A stretch of DNA of 64,000 bases from Gemmatimonadota bacterium (GTDB taxonomy: Bacteria; Gemmatimonadota; Gemmatimonadetes; Palauibacterales; Palauibacteraceae). Made by a program: the position numbers and the translations under genes. Under the pieces are notes generated by a model that was not told the DNA's origin, searched no databases, and was given only the letters and a program-made list of their open reading frames with translations. The stretch spans positions 62,001-126,000 of the forward strand of contig JAJDWE010000031.1 in NCBI GenBank assembly GCA_022825725.1, given 5' to 3'. Below are positions 25,923 to 34,683 of the stretch, one piece after another (position 1 is the stretch's first letter; the number at the start of each line of letters is the position of its first letter).

Positions 25923-28205
25923 TTAGGCCGGGCGCAACCCGGCGTACGCCACGACGACCTTCTTCCGACCGACCTCCTCGAAGGCGATGTCGGCCTTGGC
26001 CTCTCTCCCGAAGCCGTACACCTGCAGCACCTCTCCGGCCCCGAAGCGCGGATGTATCACACGTACACCCGGCGTGAGCGCGAGCGGCACCTGTGAATCG
26101 TCGTAGTCATACTCGAGTTCGCCCGGAGGTGCCGACCTTCCATCGCCGCCGGGGCCGCCGACGCGGCCGGATCCACGCTCCACCCTCCTCTGCCAGGCGA
26201 AGGTCCGATCGGGTTCCACCGCGCCCGCCCGGCGGGCGCGACGCCCTCTCCAATGCGGCGCGGCGAGGCGCGGGAGCACGTGTTCCTCCGGGAGTTCATC
26301 GATAAAGCTCGACGGGGCCGAGCGGCTCGCCATCCCCGCGCGCCAGCGGTGGTCCGCGTACGTCAGGCTCAGCCGGTCCATCGCGCGCGTGACCCCGACG
26401 TAGAACAGACGCCGTTCCTCCTCCAGCCCGCCCGGCGCCTCCATTGCCCGCGAGAGGGGAAAGAGCCCTTCCTCCAGGCCGCCCAGGAAGATCACGGGGA
26501 ACTCGAGCCCCTTCGCGTTGTGCAGCGTGATCATCGTCACCGCTTCGCCATCGAAGTCGGCCTCATCGAGGTCGGAACGCAGCGAAACGGACTGCAGGAA
26601 CAACTCGAGATCCGTGGCCTCGTCATCGGGGTCCTCCACATCGTCCCGCTCGAACGCCTCCGCCACCGCGAACAGCTCGCTCACGTTCTCGAGCCGGTCT
26701 GCGCCGTCCTCCTCCTCCGCCAGCGCCGTGGCCAGGCCGAAGGTCGCGACGCACGCCTCGAGCGCTTCCCGGGCGCTGCAGGCGGGGAGCGAGGCCCGCA
26801 CGTCGGCGAGCCCGTCGGCGAACCGCCTCAGGCCGCGCGCCGCCATCTTCGGGATGCCGTCTTCGTGCCGCGCCCGCGCCGCGACGAGTGCGAGGGGTTC
26901 GACGGTCTCCCCCGCGTCGTCGGCCGAGCGGGCGAGTTCCTCCAGCCGCTCCAGACTCTTCGCCCCGACCCCGCGCCTCGGCCACCCCACGGCACGCAGG
27001 AAAGCGACGTCGTCCGCCGGATTCACGAGGAGGCGCAGATAGGCGATGACATCCTTCACCTCGCGACGTTCGTAGAACGGGACGCCTCCCACGATCCGGT
27101 ACGGAGTGCCGGACCGCCGGAACGCCTCCTCGAACGCCCGCGACTGGGCGTTGGTCCGATAGAGCACCGCAAACTCGTTCAGGCCCCGGGTGCCGCGGCC
27201 GGCCTCGATCTGCGACGACACCCACGCCGCCTCGGCCCGCTCGTCATCGCAGCGGACGACCTCGATCGGATCGCCGGCCTCCCGCTCCGTGTGCAGCCGC
27301 TTCGGTTTCCTCGCGAGGTTCCGCGAGATGACGGAGTTCGCGACCTCGAGGATCGACGCCGTCGAGCGGTAGTTGCGCTCCAGCCGCACGACGTGCGCGC
27401 CGTGGAAGTCGGCCTCGAAGTCGAGGATGTTCCGGATGTCCGCTCCGCGCCATCCGTACACCGCCTGATCGTCATCCCCCACGACGCACAGGTTCCCGTG
27501 TTTCGAGGCCAGCGCCTTCACCATCCGGTACTGGGCGTGGTTCGTGTCCTGGTATTCGTCCACGAGCACGTAGGCGAAGCGGGCAGAGTAGCGATCCCGC
27601 ACGCCGTCCACGGTCTCGAGCAGGCGCACCATCTCGAAGAGGAGGTCGTCGAAATCGTAGGCGTTGCGCCGCGCGAGTTCACGCTGGTACGCGGGATAGA
27701 CCTTCGCCACGACCTCCGCGAGCAGGTCGAAGGCCTCGGACTCGTACTCGGCGGGCCCCATGAGCGCGTTCTTCGCGCCGGAGATCCGGCCGCGCAGGGC
27801 TCGGGGCGCCCAACGTTTGGGGTCGTAGCCCGCCGACTCCATCACGTCCTTCAGCGTGCGGATGGAGTCATCCTCGTCATAGATCGTGAAGGCGCGCGTG
27901 CGGGACGTGTGCGGAGCCTCGATGCGAAGGATGCGGGCGGCGACCGAGTGGAAGGTGCCGATCCAGAGGCCCCGCGTGGAACGGCCGATCAGCCCCTCGA
28001 TCCGCTCCCGCATCTCGCCCGCGGCCTTGTTCGTGAAGGTGACGGCGAGAAGGCGCGTCGGCTCCAGCCCCTCCTCGATGAGGCGGGCGGCCCGGGCCGT
28101 GAGCACCCGCGTCTTGCCGGAGCCCGCGCCGGCGAGGACGAGCAGCGGCCCTTCGCCGTGTTCGACCGCGTCCCGCTGCTCCGGGTTGAGGCGGAGTCCC
28201 CTCAC
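25923..28205 (-). CDS. pcrA: UvrD/PcrA-type superfamily 1 DNA helicase
   Basis: A 760-aa 3'-5' ATP-dependent helicase for repair and for clearing RNA polymerase or RecA from DNA. It starts LRLNPEQRDAVEHGEGPLLVLAGAG with Walker A GAGSGKT, then GTFHS, the DEYQDTN Walker B, GDDDQAVYGWRGAD, and a C-terminal Tudor-like fold (GVRVIHPRFGAGEV) that contacts RNA polymerase in PcrA. GTG at 28203-28205 overlaps the histidine-kinase stop as GTGA. Much longer frames upstream are open only because the GC-rich neighbour lacks stops. Confidence 0.94.
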   Translation of the reverse strand: MRGLRLNPEQRDAVEHGEGPLLVLAGAGSGKTRVLTARAARLIEEGLEPTRLLAVTFTNKAAGEMRERIEGLIGRSTRGLWIGTFHSVAARILRIEAPHTSRTRAFTIYDEDDSIRTLKDVMESAGYDPKRWAPRALRGRISGAKNALMGPAEYESEAFDLLAEVVAKVYPAYQRELARRNAYDFDDLLFEMVRLLETVDGVRDRYSARFAYVLVDEYQDTNHAQYRMVKALASKHGNLCVVGDDDQAVYGWRGADIRNILDFEADFHGAHVVRLERNYRSTASILEVANSVISRNLARKPKRLHTEREAGDPIEVVRCDDERAEAAWVSSQIEAGRGTRGLNEFAVLYRTNAQSRAFEEAFRRSGTPYRIVGGVPFYERREVKDVIAYLRLLVNPADDVAFLRAVGWPRRGVGAKSLERLEELARSADDAGETVEPLALVAARARHEDGIPKMAARGLRRFADGLADVRASLPACSAREALEACVATFGLATALAEEEDGADRLENVSELFAVAEAFERDDVEDPDDEATDLELFLQSVSLRSDLDEADFDGEAVTMITLHNAKGLEFPVIFLGGLEEGLFPLSRAMEAPGGLEEERRLFYVGVTRAMDRLSLTYADHRWRAGMASRSAPSSFIDELPEEHVLPRLAAPHWRGRRARRAGAVEPDRTFAWQRRVERGSGRVGGPGGDGRSAPPGELEYDYDDSQVPLALTPGVRVIHPRFGAGEVLQVYGFGREAKADIAFEEVGRKKVVVAYAGLRPA

Positions 28206-29431
28206 GTCCCCCGTTTCCCGGGACGGTAGCGCGGCAGCTCGATTCGGAAGCTCGCGCCCCGCCCCGTGTCCTCGAGGCGGATGGAGCCATCGTGCATGTC
28301 TTCGATGATGCGCCGCACGAGGGAGAGGCCGACGCCCCAACCACGCTTCTTCGTCGTGACGCCGATGTTGAAGATCTTGTCCCGGAGCGCGGGAGGGATC
28401 CCCGGCCCGGTGTCGAGCACCCGGAACACGGAACGCTTGCCGTTCGGTCCGAGATGGGAGATCACGATCCGGCCGCCATCCGGGGCCAAGGCGTCGATCG
28501 CGTTCTTGATCAGATTCTCGAACGCCCACTCCAGGAGCGTCGCGTTGCCCAGCACCTCCGGCGGTTCGGGTTCCATCTCCACCGCGATCTCGATCTTGCC
28601 GGTGCGGGAGAGCGTGGGGAGGCGGGCCTCGAAGTACTGTCGGAGATGGACGACCGTAGCGCGCACGGACATGGGCTCCAGCTTCGGCTTGTGGCCGATG
28701 AGTTCGAAGCGGCGCGAGACCTTCTGCAGGCGCGTCACATCCGCCGCCATCTCGTCGATGAGGTCGGGCTCCCCGACTTCCGATCCGCGGGGGCGCGGCC
28801 GGGCCTCGAGCACCTCCAGCCAACCGACGAGCGAGCTGAGCGGGGTCCCCATCTGATGGGCCGATTCCCTGGCCATGGCGGACCAGATGCGCTCCCGCTC
28901 GCTCCGGAAGGAGAGGAAGAGGAGCCAGCCGCCGCTGCCGAGGATCGCGAGGAGCGACGCCGCCTGCAGCCAGGGGATCAGACGGAGGCGGCTCGTGAAT
29001 TCGGGATCGCCGAAGTGGACCTGGAGGCCGGGCGCCTCGAAGGGCGGCCTCAGCGCGTCGAGTTCGGCCACGAATTCGCGCAACGCCTGGTCGTCCGGGT
29101 CGCCGGTTGGGCCGAGCGGGAAGTCGTCGGGCAGGTGCGCGGAGCTGCTCGGATTGCCCAGCGTGTCCGTGATCACGATGGGGATGCGCAGGCGCCGGAC
29201 CTGGGCGCCCACCTGCTGCGAGGCCTGATTCCAGAGTTCGTTCTGTTCCTCGACCGTGAGATTGCCTGCCGCGGCCGCCGTGCTCACCGCCATCAACTGC
29301 CCGAGGACCGCGGCGTCGAGGCGGCGCTCCTCTGCCTGCTGACGCGAGAAGATGGCGGACCAGACGAGGACGCCCGTGGACAGCACCGCGAGCAGAAGCG
29401 CGCCGCCGCGCCGGTTCCAGAGCCGGATCAC
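28202..29431 (-). CDS. Sensor histidine kinase, no response regulator nearby
   Basis: About 409 aa. Membrane helix at about 10-28, a periplasmic sensor region of roughly 130 residues, a second helix (LQAASLLAILGSGGWLLFLSF), then a dimerisation domain with the H-box ARESAHQMGTPLSSL and an ATPase domain with the N-box ENLIKNAIDAL, G1 DTGPGIP and GWGVGLSLVRRI. AHQMGTPLSS is characteristic of Bacteroidota/Gemmatimonadota kinases. The GTG start overlaps the serS stop (GTGA). No receiver-domain partner is encoded nearby. Confidence 0.9.
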   Translation of the reverse strand: MIRLWNRRGGALLLAVLSTGVLVWSAIFSRQQAEERRLDAAVLGQLMAVSTAAAAGNLTVEEQNELWNQASQQVGAQVRRLRIPIVITDTLGNPSSSAHLPDDFPLGPTGDPDDQALREFVAELDALRPPFEAPGLQVHFGDPEFTSRLRLIPWLQAASLLAILGSGGWLLFLSFRSERERIWSAMARESAHQMGTPLSSLVGWLEVLEARPRPRGSEVGEPDLIDEMAADVTRLQKVSRRFELIGHKPKLEPMSVRATVVHLRQYFEARLPTLSRTGKIEIAVEMEPEPPEVLGNATLLEWAFENLIKNAIDALAPDGGRIVISHLGPNGKRSVFRVLDTGPGIPPALRDKIFNIGVTTKKRGWGVGLSLVRRIIEDMHDGSIRLEDTGRGASFRIELPRYRPGKRGT

Positions 29432-30750
29432 CGGCAGAACTCGAGCCGCTCGAACCCGAGGTAGGGATGGAGAACCTCCGGCAGCAGGATTCCCTCGCCC
29501 TCGCGGAAGCCGGTCTCGAGCAGCACCACGATGAGCCGGGCGAGGGCCAGCGCCGAACCGTTCAGCGTATGCACGTGGGCGGGGCGTCCGCCGCCCTCCG
29601 GCCGAAAGCGGATATCGGCGCGGCGCGCCTGAAAGTCCCCGTACGATGAGCAGCTGGACACCTCGAGCCATGCCTCGACGCCGGGAGCCCAGATCTCCAG
29701 GTCGTACGTGATCGCGTTCGCGAAGCCGAGATCCCCCAACGGAAGCAGGACCCGCCGGTACGGGACCTCCAGCAGCTCGAGCACGCGCTCCGCATGGCGG
29801 GTCAGGAGTTCCAGCTGCGCCTCCGATTCCTCGGGCCGGCAGATGCGGACGACCTCCACCTTGTCGAACTGATGGACCCGCAGGAGCCCGCGCGTATCGC
29901 GGCCCGCCGCCCCGGCTTCCCGCCGGAAGCAGGGCGTGTGCGCGACGTACGCGAGCGGCAGATCGTCCGCGGACAGCATCTCTCCGCGGTGCAGATTCGT
30001 GAGTGGCACCTCGGCCGTCGGCACGAGGAAGAGGTCGTCGGGGTCCGTCCGGTAGGCGTCGTCCTCGAACTTCGGGATGTGCCCCGTCCCCGTCATCGAG
30101 TCCCGGGAGACGACGAGGGGGGGCAGGACTTCCAGGTATCCGTGCTCGCGCACGTGAAGGTCCAGCATGAACTGGACGAGCGCGCGGCTGAGGCGGGCGC
30201 CGCCCCCGACGAGGAGGGGGAAGCCGGAGCCCGCGATCTTCGCCCCGCGCTCGATATCCAGCGACGGCGTCCGCCCTCCGGGGAGCGTGGCACCACCGGG
30301 TTCCGTATGGCCATGCGTCGCCCCGAGGTCCCAGTGCGGCGGCACTTCGTCTTTCTGCGGGGTGCCCCATTCCGCGACCGTCGGCCCTTCCCCTTCCTCG
30401 CCGGGCGGGACGCGGGGGTCCGGGATGTTCGGGATCTGCAGGAGGTGATCACGCAGCTCTGCCTCGGTGCGCGCCAGGTCGGCGTCGAGGGCCTTGATCC
30501 GCGCGGCCACGCGGCGCATCGCGTCGATCTCCGCCGACGCGTCCTCGCCCCTGCCCTTCGCGGCGCCGATCGCCTTCGACGCGGTGTTCCGCTCGGCCTT
30601 GAGGACTTCCACTTCCCGGATCAGGCGGCGGCGGACTTCATCCGCCCTCAACGTCTCCTCGACGAGACCCGCCGCGTGCTCGTCGCCACGTCTCCGCATG
30701 GCGTCGCGGACGAGGTCGGCGTCGTCGCGGAGGGTCCTGAGGTCAAGCAT
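29428..30750 (-). CDS. serS: Seryl-tRNA synthetase
   Basis: A 440-aa class II synthetase. The N-terminal coiled-coil arm (about 25-105) that grips the long tRNA-Ser variable arm is followed by the catalytic core: TAEVPLTNLHRGE, FRREAGAAGRDTRGLLRVHQFDKVE and the motif-3 NGSALALARLIVVLLE. Ends in a helix with LHPYLGFERL. ATG at 30748-30750. GTG-overlaps the kinase gene downstream. Confidence 0.97.
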   Translation of the reverse strand: MLDLRTLRDDADLVRDAMRRRGDEHAAGLVEETLRADEVRRRLIREVEVLKAERNTASKAIGAAKGRGEDASAEIDAMRRVAARIKALDADLARTEAELRDHLLQIPNIPDPRVPPGEEGEGPTVAEWGTPQKDEVPPHWDLGATHGHTEPGGATLPGGRTPSLDIERGAKIAGSGFPLLVGGGARLSRALVQFMLDLHVREHGYLEVLPPLVVSRDSMTGTGHIPKFEDDAYRTDPDDLFLVPTAEVPLTNLHRGEMLSADDLPLAYVAHTPCFRREAGAAGRDTRGLLRVHQFDKVEVVRICRPEESEAQLELLTRHAERVLELLEVPYRRVLLPLGDLGFANAITYDLEIWAPGVEAWLEVSSCSSYGDFQARRADIRFRPEGGGRPAHVHTLNGSALALARLIVVLLETGFREGEGILLPEVLHPYLGFERLEFCR

Positions 30751-30783
30751 GTCGATGCGGGGCGTAACCGGCCGGACAGGGCG

Positions 30784-31356
30784 TCACAGGGAACCGTGCG
30801 TTCCCGCTTCGAGAACGATGTCTCCGCAGTTCGGGTTGACCAGGTGGCGGAAGGTGATCGTTCCCTCTTCGGGATCGATGGAGAGAACCTGCAGCTTCGC
30901 ATAACGGCTGCAGGCGAGAAAATTGTTCGGGTCGACGCGACTGCGGGCGATAAGCACGTCCCCCGGCTGGACGACGAGGGGCGCGTTCAGCGTGTACCCG
31001 TCCTCAGGAGCCTCGAGCACGGCGTCGAAGCGTTCGCCGGTGAGCTGCAGGCCTGAGTCAGTCACGCTGTCCGCGACCGCCGAGAAGGGGACGAGCTCCG
31101 GCGCGCCGTCCCGGATCTGGAAGAGGAAGTCCCAGTTCAGCGTCTGGTCCACCCGGGCCGGAACCGCGAGTACGATATCGAAAGCCGGAGGATCTTCGAG
31201 GCGGCCCGTGACGTAGTCATACAGCGTGACCTCCGTCGGCGTCAGCGGAACATCGCCGAGGAAGGCATCGAACGGATCGTCGCAGGCGGTCGCCGCGAGC
31301 GCGAGGATCAGCGCTCCGAGCCGTGCGGGCGTACGGATTCGGTGTCGGGGGAGCAT
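30784..31356 (-). CDS. Small putative lipoprotein
   Basis: A 190-aa secreted protein beginning MLPRHRIRTPARLGALILALAATAC; Cys25 is preceded by ATA, a loose lipobox, so acylation is likely but not certain. The mature part has an immunoglobulin/jelly-roll-like strand pattern with no recognised family. It may be exported to the periplasm or outer membrane. The start is ATG at 31354-31356 with no clear ribosome site. serS follows after 33 bases. Confidence 0.65.
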   Translation of the reverse strand: MLPRHRIRTPARLGALILALAATACDDPFDAFLGDVPLTPTEVTLYDYVTGRLEDPPAFDIVLAVPARVDQTLNWDFLFQIRDGAPELVPFSAVADSVTDSGLQLTGERFDAVLEAPEDGYTLNAPLVVQPGDVLIARSRVDPNNFLACSRYAKLQVLSIDPEEGTITFRHLVNPNCGDIVLEAGTHGSL

Positions 31357-31549
31357 GGCGCGAAAACTGTCGCCCGGGCGGGACTCGGGCAAGAAAAAAC
31401 ACCCGGACCAAGGGGGATCGACCGGCCGGAGCGACAACGTGGCGCGGCACCCGCGGCGTCCGTAGCTTGGCCGCGTCGCGGCCGGCCCGCGGCGGGAAGA
31501 TCCCGCGCACGCAACGGGCGGTTCGGAGGACGGGAGGGAGGCTCTGTCG

Positions 31550-32596
31550 GTGCACCTCGAGGCGTACTGCGCGGTCCTCGCAGGCGGGATCGGCCGCCGG
31601 TTCTGGCCCGCTTCGACCCCGGCCCGTCCCAAGCAACTCCTGCCCCTCGCGGGCCCCGACCCGCTCATCGACGATACGCTCGCCCGTGCCGTCGCGCTGG
31701 TGGGCGCCGCGCGCGTCCGGGTCGTCGCGGCCGAACCCCTGGTGGAACTCATGCGCCCGAGTCTGGATGCGGCGGGTGTCGATGCGCTTGTCGAACCGAA
31801 GGCGCGGGGAACGGGCCCGGCCCTCGTCTGGGCGGCCTCCGAGATCGAGCGGGCTCAGCCGGGGGCCCTGATGATCTCCATGCACGCGGACCACCGCATC
31901 GAGCCCGTGGAGGCGCTCGAGGAGACGCTGCAGCCGGCGCTCCGGGCGGCCCGGGAAGGATACCTGTGCTGCATCGGCGTGCGGCCGGACCGTGCGGAGA
32001 CCGGATTCGGATACCTGGAGACCGGGCGAGAGGCGACCTCCGGCGCACGGGAGGTACGGCGTTTCGTCGAGAAGCCGGGTCCCGCGCGAGCCAGGCAATA
32101 CCTGAAGTCGGGACGCTTCCTGTGGAACTCCGGCATCTTCGCGTGGCGGGCGACCGATCTGATCGAGGCCGCCCGACGCTGCGCGCGCGAACTCGCGGGG
32201 GCGTGGCCGGCCCTCGAGCGCGGCGATGCGGAGGAGTTCTTCGCGCGTGCCGAGCCGGTCGCGATCGATGTCTGCGTGATGGAACGAGCCCAGCGCGTGG
32301 CCGCCGTCGAGGCCCGGTTCGCCTGGGACGATCTCGGCGTGTGGAGCGCGCTCCTGCGCGCCCGGCAGGTGGACGAGGCCGGGAACGCCTCGGTCGGCTC
32401 CACGCGTCTCCTCGACGCGGCGGACAACGTCGTGTGGACGGAGTCCCGCCGGGCCACGGTCATCGGGGTTTCGGGCCTCGTCATCGTGGAGGCGAACGGA
32501 GAACTCCTCGTGATGCCGCGCGAAGAGGCCGCGGGACTCGACGCTCGCCTGCGAAAGATCGACGCGGACGCCTCCTCCTCCGAACCGCCGCGTTGA
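31550..32596 (+). CDS. Mannose-1-phosphate guanylyltransferase
   Basis: A 348-aa nucleotidyltransferase opening CAVLAGGIGRRFWPAS and continuing with RPKQLLPL, the GDP-mannose pyrophosphorylase signature. MHADHRI, GTGPALVWAA and FVEKP are conserved sugar- and GTP-binding features. It makes GDP-mannose for cell-surface or glycolipid sugars. GTG start, eight bases after GGGAGGGAGG. First gene of a three-gene plus-strand unit. The isomerase/phosphatase partner domain of bifunctional enzymes is absent. Confidence 0.9.
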   Translation: MHLEAYCAVLAGGIGRRFWPASTPARPKQLLPLAGPDPLIDDTLARAVALVGAARVRVVAAEPLVELMRPSLDAAGVDALVEPKARGTGPALVWAASEIERAQPGALMISMHADHRIEPVEALEETLQPALRAAREGYLCCIGVRPDRAETGFGYLETGREATSGAREVRRFVEKPGPARARQYLKSGRFLWNSGIFAWRATDLIEAARRCARELAGAWPALERGDAEEFFARAEPVAIDVCVMERAQRVAAVEARFAWDDLGVWSALLRARQVDEAGNASVGSTRLLDAADNVVWTESRRATVIGVSGLVIVEANGELLVMPREEAAGLDARLRKIDADASSSEPPR

Positions 32597-33789
32597 CGAC
32601 GCTGGTCATGTTCGACGACGAGCGGGCGGACGGATGGGCTCCTTTCGCGCTCACCCGGCCGTGCGGCGAACTCGTCTTCGGCCGCTGGACGTTGCGCGAG
32701 CGGCTGGAGCGGGTCGCGCGAATGCGCGTCGCCGGTCACGTGACGCGCCCCTGGCTGCGCCGGTACGCGGAGCCCGGAGCGCCGGGCTGCATGGACGCGG
32801 GCGGGCTGGACGCGCCGTGCATCGTATGGAACGCCCGGGCCGTGCCGTCGCTCGAAGCGGCGTGGAACGACGCGCCCGCGAACCTCTGGGTCGCCGGCGA
32901 GCTGGCGGGCATCCGCCCGGGCTCCGGCGCGGAGCCGCCGCGAGCGGACTGGTTCGCCGCTCCGCGCCCGCGGCCCGGGCTGCCGGACCGCGAGGTGCCC
33001 GGCGCCTGGCTGCGGCACCCCTGGGATCTCGTGTCGGCGGGGCCCGACCGGCTGGCCGCCGACCTGTCGGCCAGCTCGGGCACGGAAGCGGCGGCGCTGC
33101 CGAGCGGCTGCTGGCGCCTCGGCGACGCCCCGATCCGCCTCGGCACGGGGGCGCTCGTCGAACCCGGCGTGCTGTTCGATGCGCGCGAAGGCCCGATCGA
33201 ACTCGGTCCCCGAGTCGAGGTCCGCGCCGGCACCCGCCTCGGAGGGCCGCTCTACGCGGGGGCCGACTCACAGCTCCTCGGCGGCCACATCTCCCGCTTT
33301 TGGGGGGGACCCGCCTCCCGCGTGCGAGGCGAAGTCGACCGCGTGACGATGCTGGGCCACTCGAACAAGGCGCACGACGGGTTCCTCGGGCATGCGTACC
33401 TCGGTTCCTGGGTCAACCTCGGCGCGGCCACCGTAAACAGCGATCTCAAACACACCTACGGCTCGATCCGGGTGGGACCGCCGGGCGCGCGGCGGGACAC
33501 CGGACTCATGAAGTTCGGCTGCCTGCTCGGCGATCATGTGAAGACCGGCGTCGGCACTCGACTCGAAACCGGCACAGTCGTCGGCGCCGGCTCGAGCCTG
33601 TTCGGAGCGGAGCCGCCGCCTCGGTGGGTGGAACCCTTCTCCTGGGGAGGAGGCCGGAGCCCGGAGCTCCACCGCCGCGCCGATTTCCTCTCCACCGCCG
33701 TCCGGGTCGTCGAACGCCGGGGACTCGAAGGTACCCCGGAACTCCGGGACTGGTTGGGCGACGTCTGGGACGAGGCCCGCCGCTCGTGA
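32593..33789 (+). CDS. GlmU-like putative sugar nucleotidyltransferase
   Basis: A 398-aa protein of the GlmU-like family common in Bacteroidota and Gemmatimonadota. N-terminal domain LVMFDDERADGWAPFALTRPCGELVFG (no complete GxGxRM loop), then a left-handed beta-helix (VEPGVLFDAREGPIELGPRVEVRAG and later LGAATVNSDLKHTYGSI). The TTG start overlaps the previous stop as TTGA; ATG four codons downstream (32608) is an alternative. Reaction not proved; the degenerate N-terminus may be a non-enzymatic scaffold. Confidence 0.8.
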   Translation: MTTLVMFDDERADGWAPFALTRPCGELVFGRWTLRERLERVARMRVAGHVTRPWLRRYAEPGAPGCMDAGGLDAPCIVWNARAVPSLEAAWNDAPANLWVAGELAGIRPGSGAEPPRADWFAAPRPRPGLPDREVPGAWLRHPWDLVSAGPDRLAADLSASSGTEAAALPSGCWRLGDAPIRLGTGALVEPGVLFDAREGPIELGPRVEVRAGTRLGGPLYAGADSQLLGGHISRFWGGPASRVRGEVDRVTMLGHSNKAHDGFLGHAYLGSWVNLGAATVNSDLKHTYGSIRVGPPGARRDTGLMKFGCLLGDHVKTGVGTRLETGTVVGAGSSLFGAEPPPRWVEPFSWGGGRSPELHRRADFLSTAVRVVERRGLEGTPELRDWLGDVWDEARRS

Positions 33790-34616
33790 GCCTGACCGTC
33801 GCGTCGCTGGGCTCGGGGAGCCGCGGCAACGCCTTCCTCGTGGAGAGCGACCGCGCCCGCGTGCTCGTCGATGCGGGGTTCTCCGGGGTTCAACTTGCCC
33901 GCCGACTCGCCGAACTCGATGTGGAGCCGGAAGCCGTCGACCTCGTCGTCGTCACACACGAACACCGGGATCACTCCGCGGGCGCCGGCATCGGAGCACG
34001 CCGCTGGGGCTGGCGTCTCGCGATGAACCCGCCTACCCGCCGCGCCTGCGCTCCGCTACTGCGCGGGCAGGAGCAATGCGAGGACCTGCCGCGCACGGGA
34101 CTGGAGGTCGGCGACCTCGCGATCGAGGCCGCCCCCACCGCGCACGACGCCGCGAAACCGGTCGCCGTCACGGTCCTGCACGGATCCACGGGCCTGCGGG
34201 TGGGGATTGCGACGGACCTCGGGAGACCGACGACACCCGTCCGCGCGGCGCTCCGGGAGTGCGCCTTTCTCATCATGGAAGCGAACCACGATGAACACCG
34301 TCTTCGGGCGGCTTCCTATCCCTGGCGGGTCAAGCAGCGGATCGGAGGCAGTCGCGGACACCTCTCCAACCGCCACGCGGCCGAGTTCGCGCGCGAACTC
34401 GCGCACCCCGGGCTGGGCGGGATCCTGCTCGCCCACCTGAGCCAGGAGTGCAACGACCGGGAACTCGCTCTGGAAAGAGTCGCGGAAGGCCTCGCGCCGA
34501 CGGCGTACGATGGGCTGTTGGACGTCGCCGCGCAGGAGGAACCCAGCCCCCGCTATGACGTCGTCGCGCTCGCGAGGGCCCGCGCCGTCGCCGAGCAACT
34601 CTCGCTCCCCATCTGA
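33786..34616 (+). CDS. Metallo-beta-lactamase-fold hydrolase (YycJ/WalJ-like)
   Basis: A 276-aa protein beginning LTVASLGSGSRGNAFLVES and having the zinc motif THEHRDH (about 56-61). Later SRGHLSNRHAAEFA and LAHLSQECN complete the metal site. YycJ relatives belong to the beta-CASP-less phosphodiesterase group; their substrate is debated. GTG start overlaps the glmU-like stop as GTGA. Convergent with rseP, only 67 bases away. Confidence 0.85.
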   Translation: MSLTVASLGSGSRGNAFLVESDRARVLVDAGFSGVQLARRLAELDVEPEAVDLVVVTHEHRDHSAGAGIGARRWGWRLAMNPPTRRACAPLLRGQEQCEDLPRTGLEVGDLAIEAAPTAHDAAKPVAVTVLHGSTGLRVGIATDLGRPTTPVRAALRECAFLIMEANHDEHRLRAASYPWRVKQRIGGSRGHLSNRHAAEFARELAHPGLGGILLAHLSQECNDRELALERVAEGLAPTAYDGLLDVAAQEEPSPRYDVVALARARAVAEQLSLPI

Positions 34617-34683
34617 TCCCGGCCCGGCACGCGGTCCGCGCGTCGCCACTCTCGGCGCTGACGCAGGGTCTTGCCACGGACTG

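Noticed and set aside
25923-28823. Helicase as a 966-aa protein
   Set aside because: The extra N-terminus reads the kinase gene in the wrong frame; homology begins at LRLNPEQRDAV, from the GTG coupled to the kinase stop.
31342-33789. One 815-codon plus-strand frame
   Set aside because: Only the last half is real (GlmU-like protein from TTG 32593); the first half is another frame of the guanylyltransferase gene.
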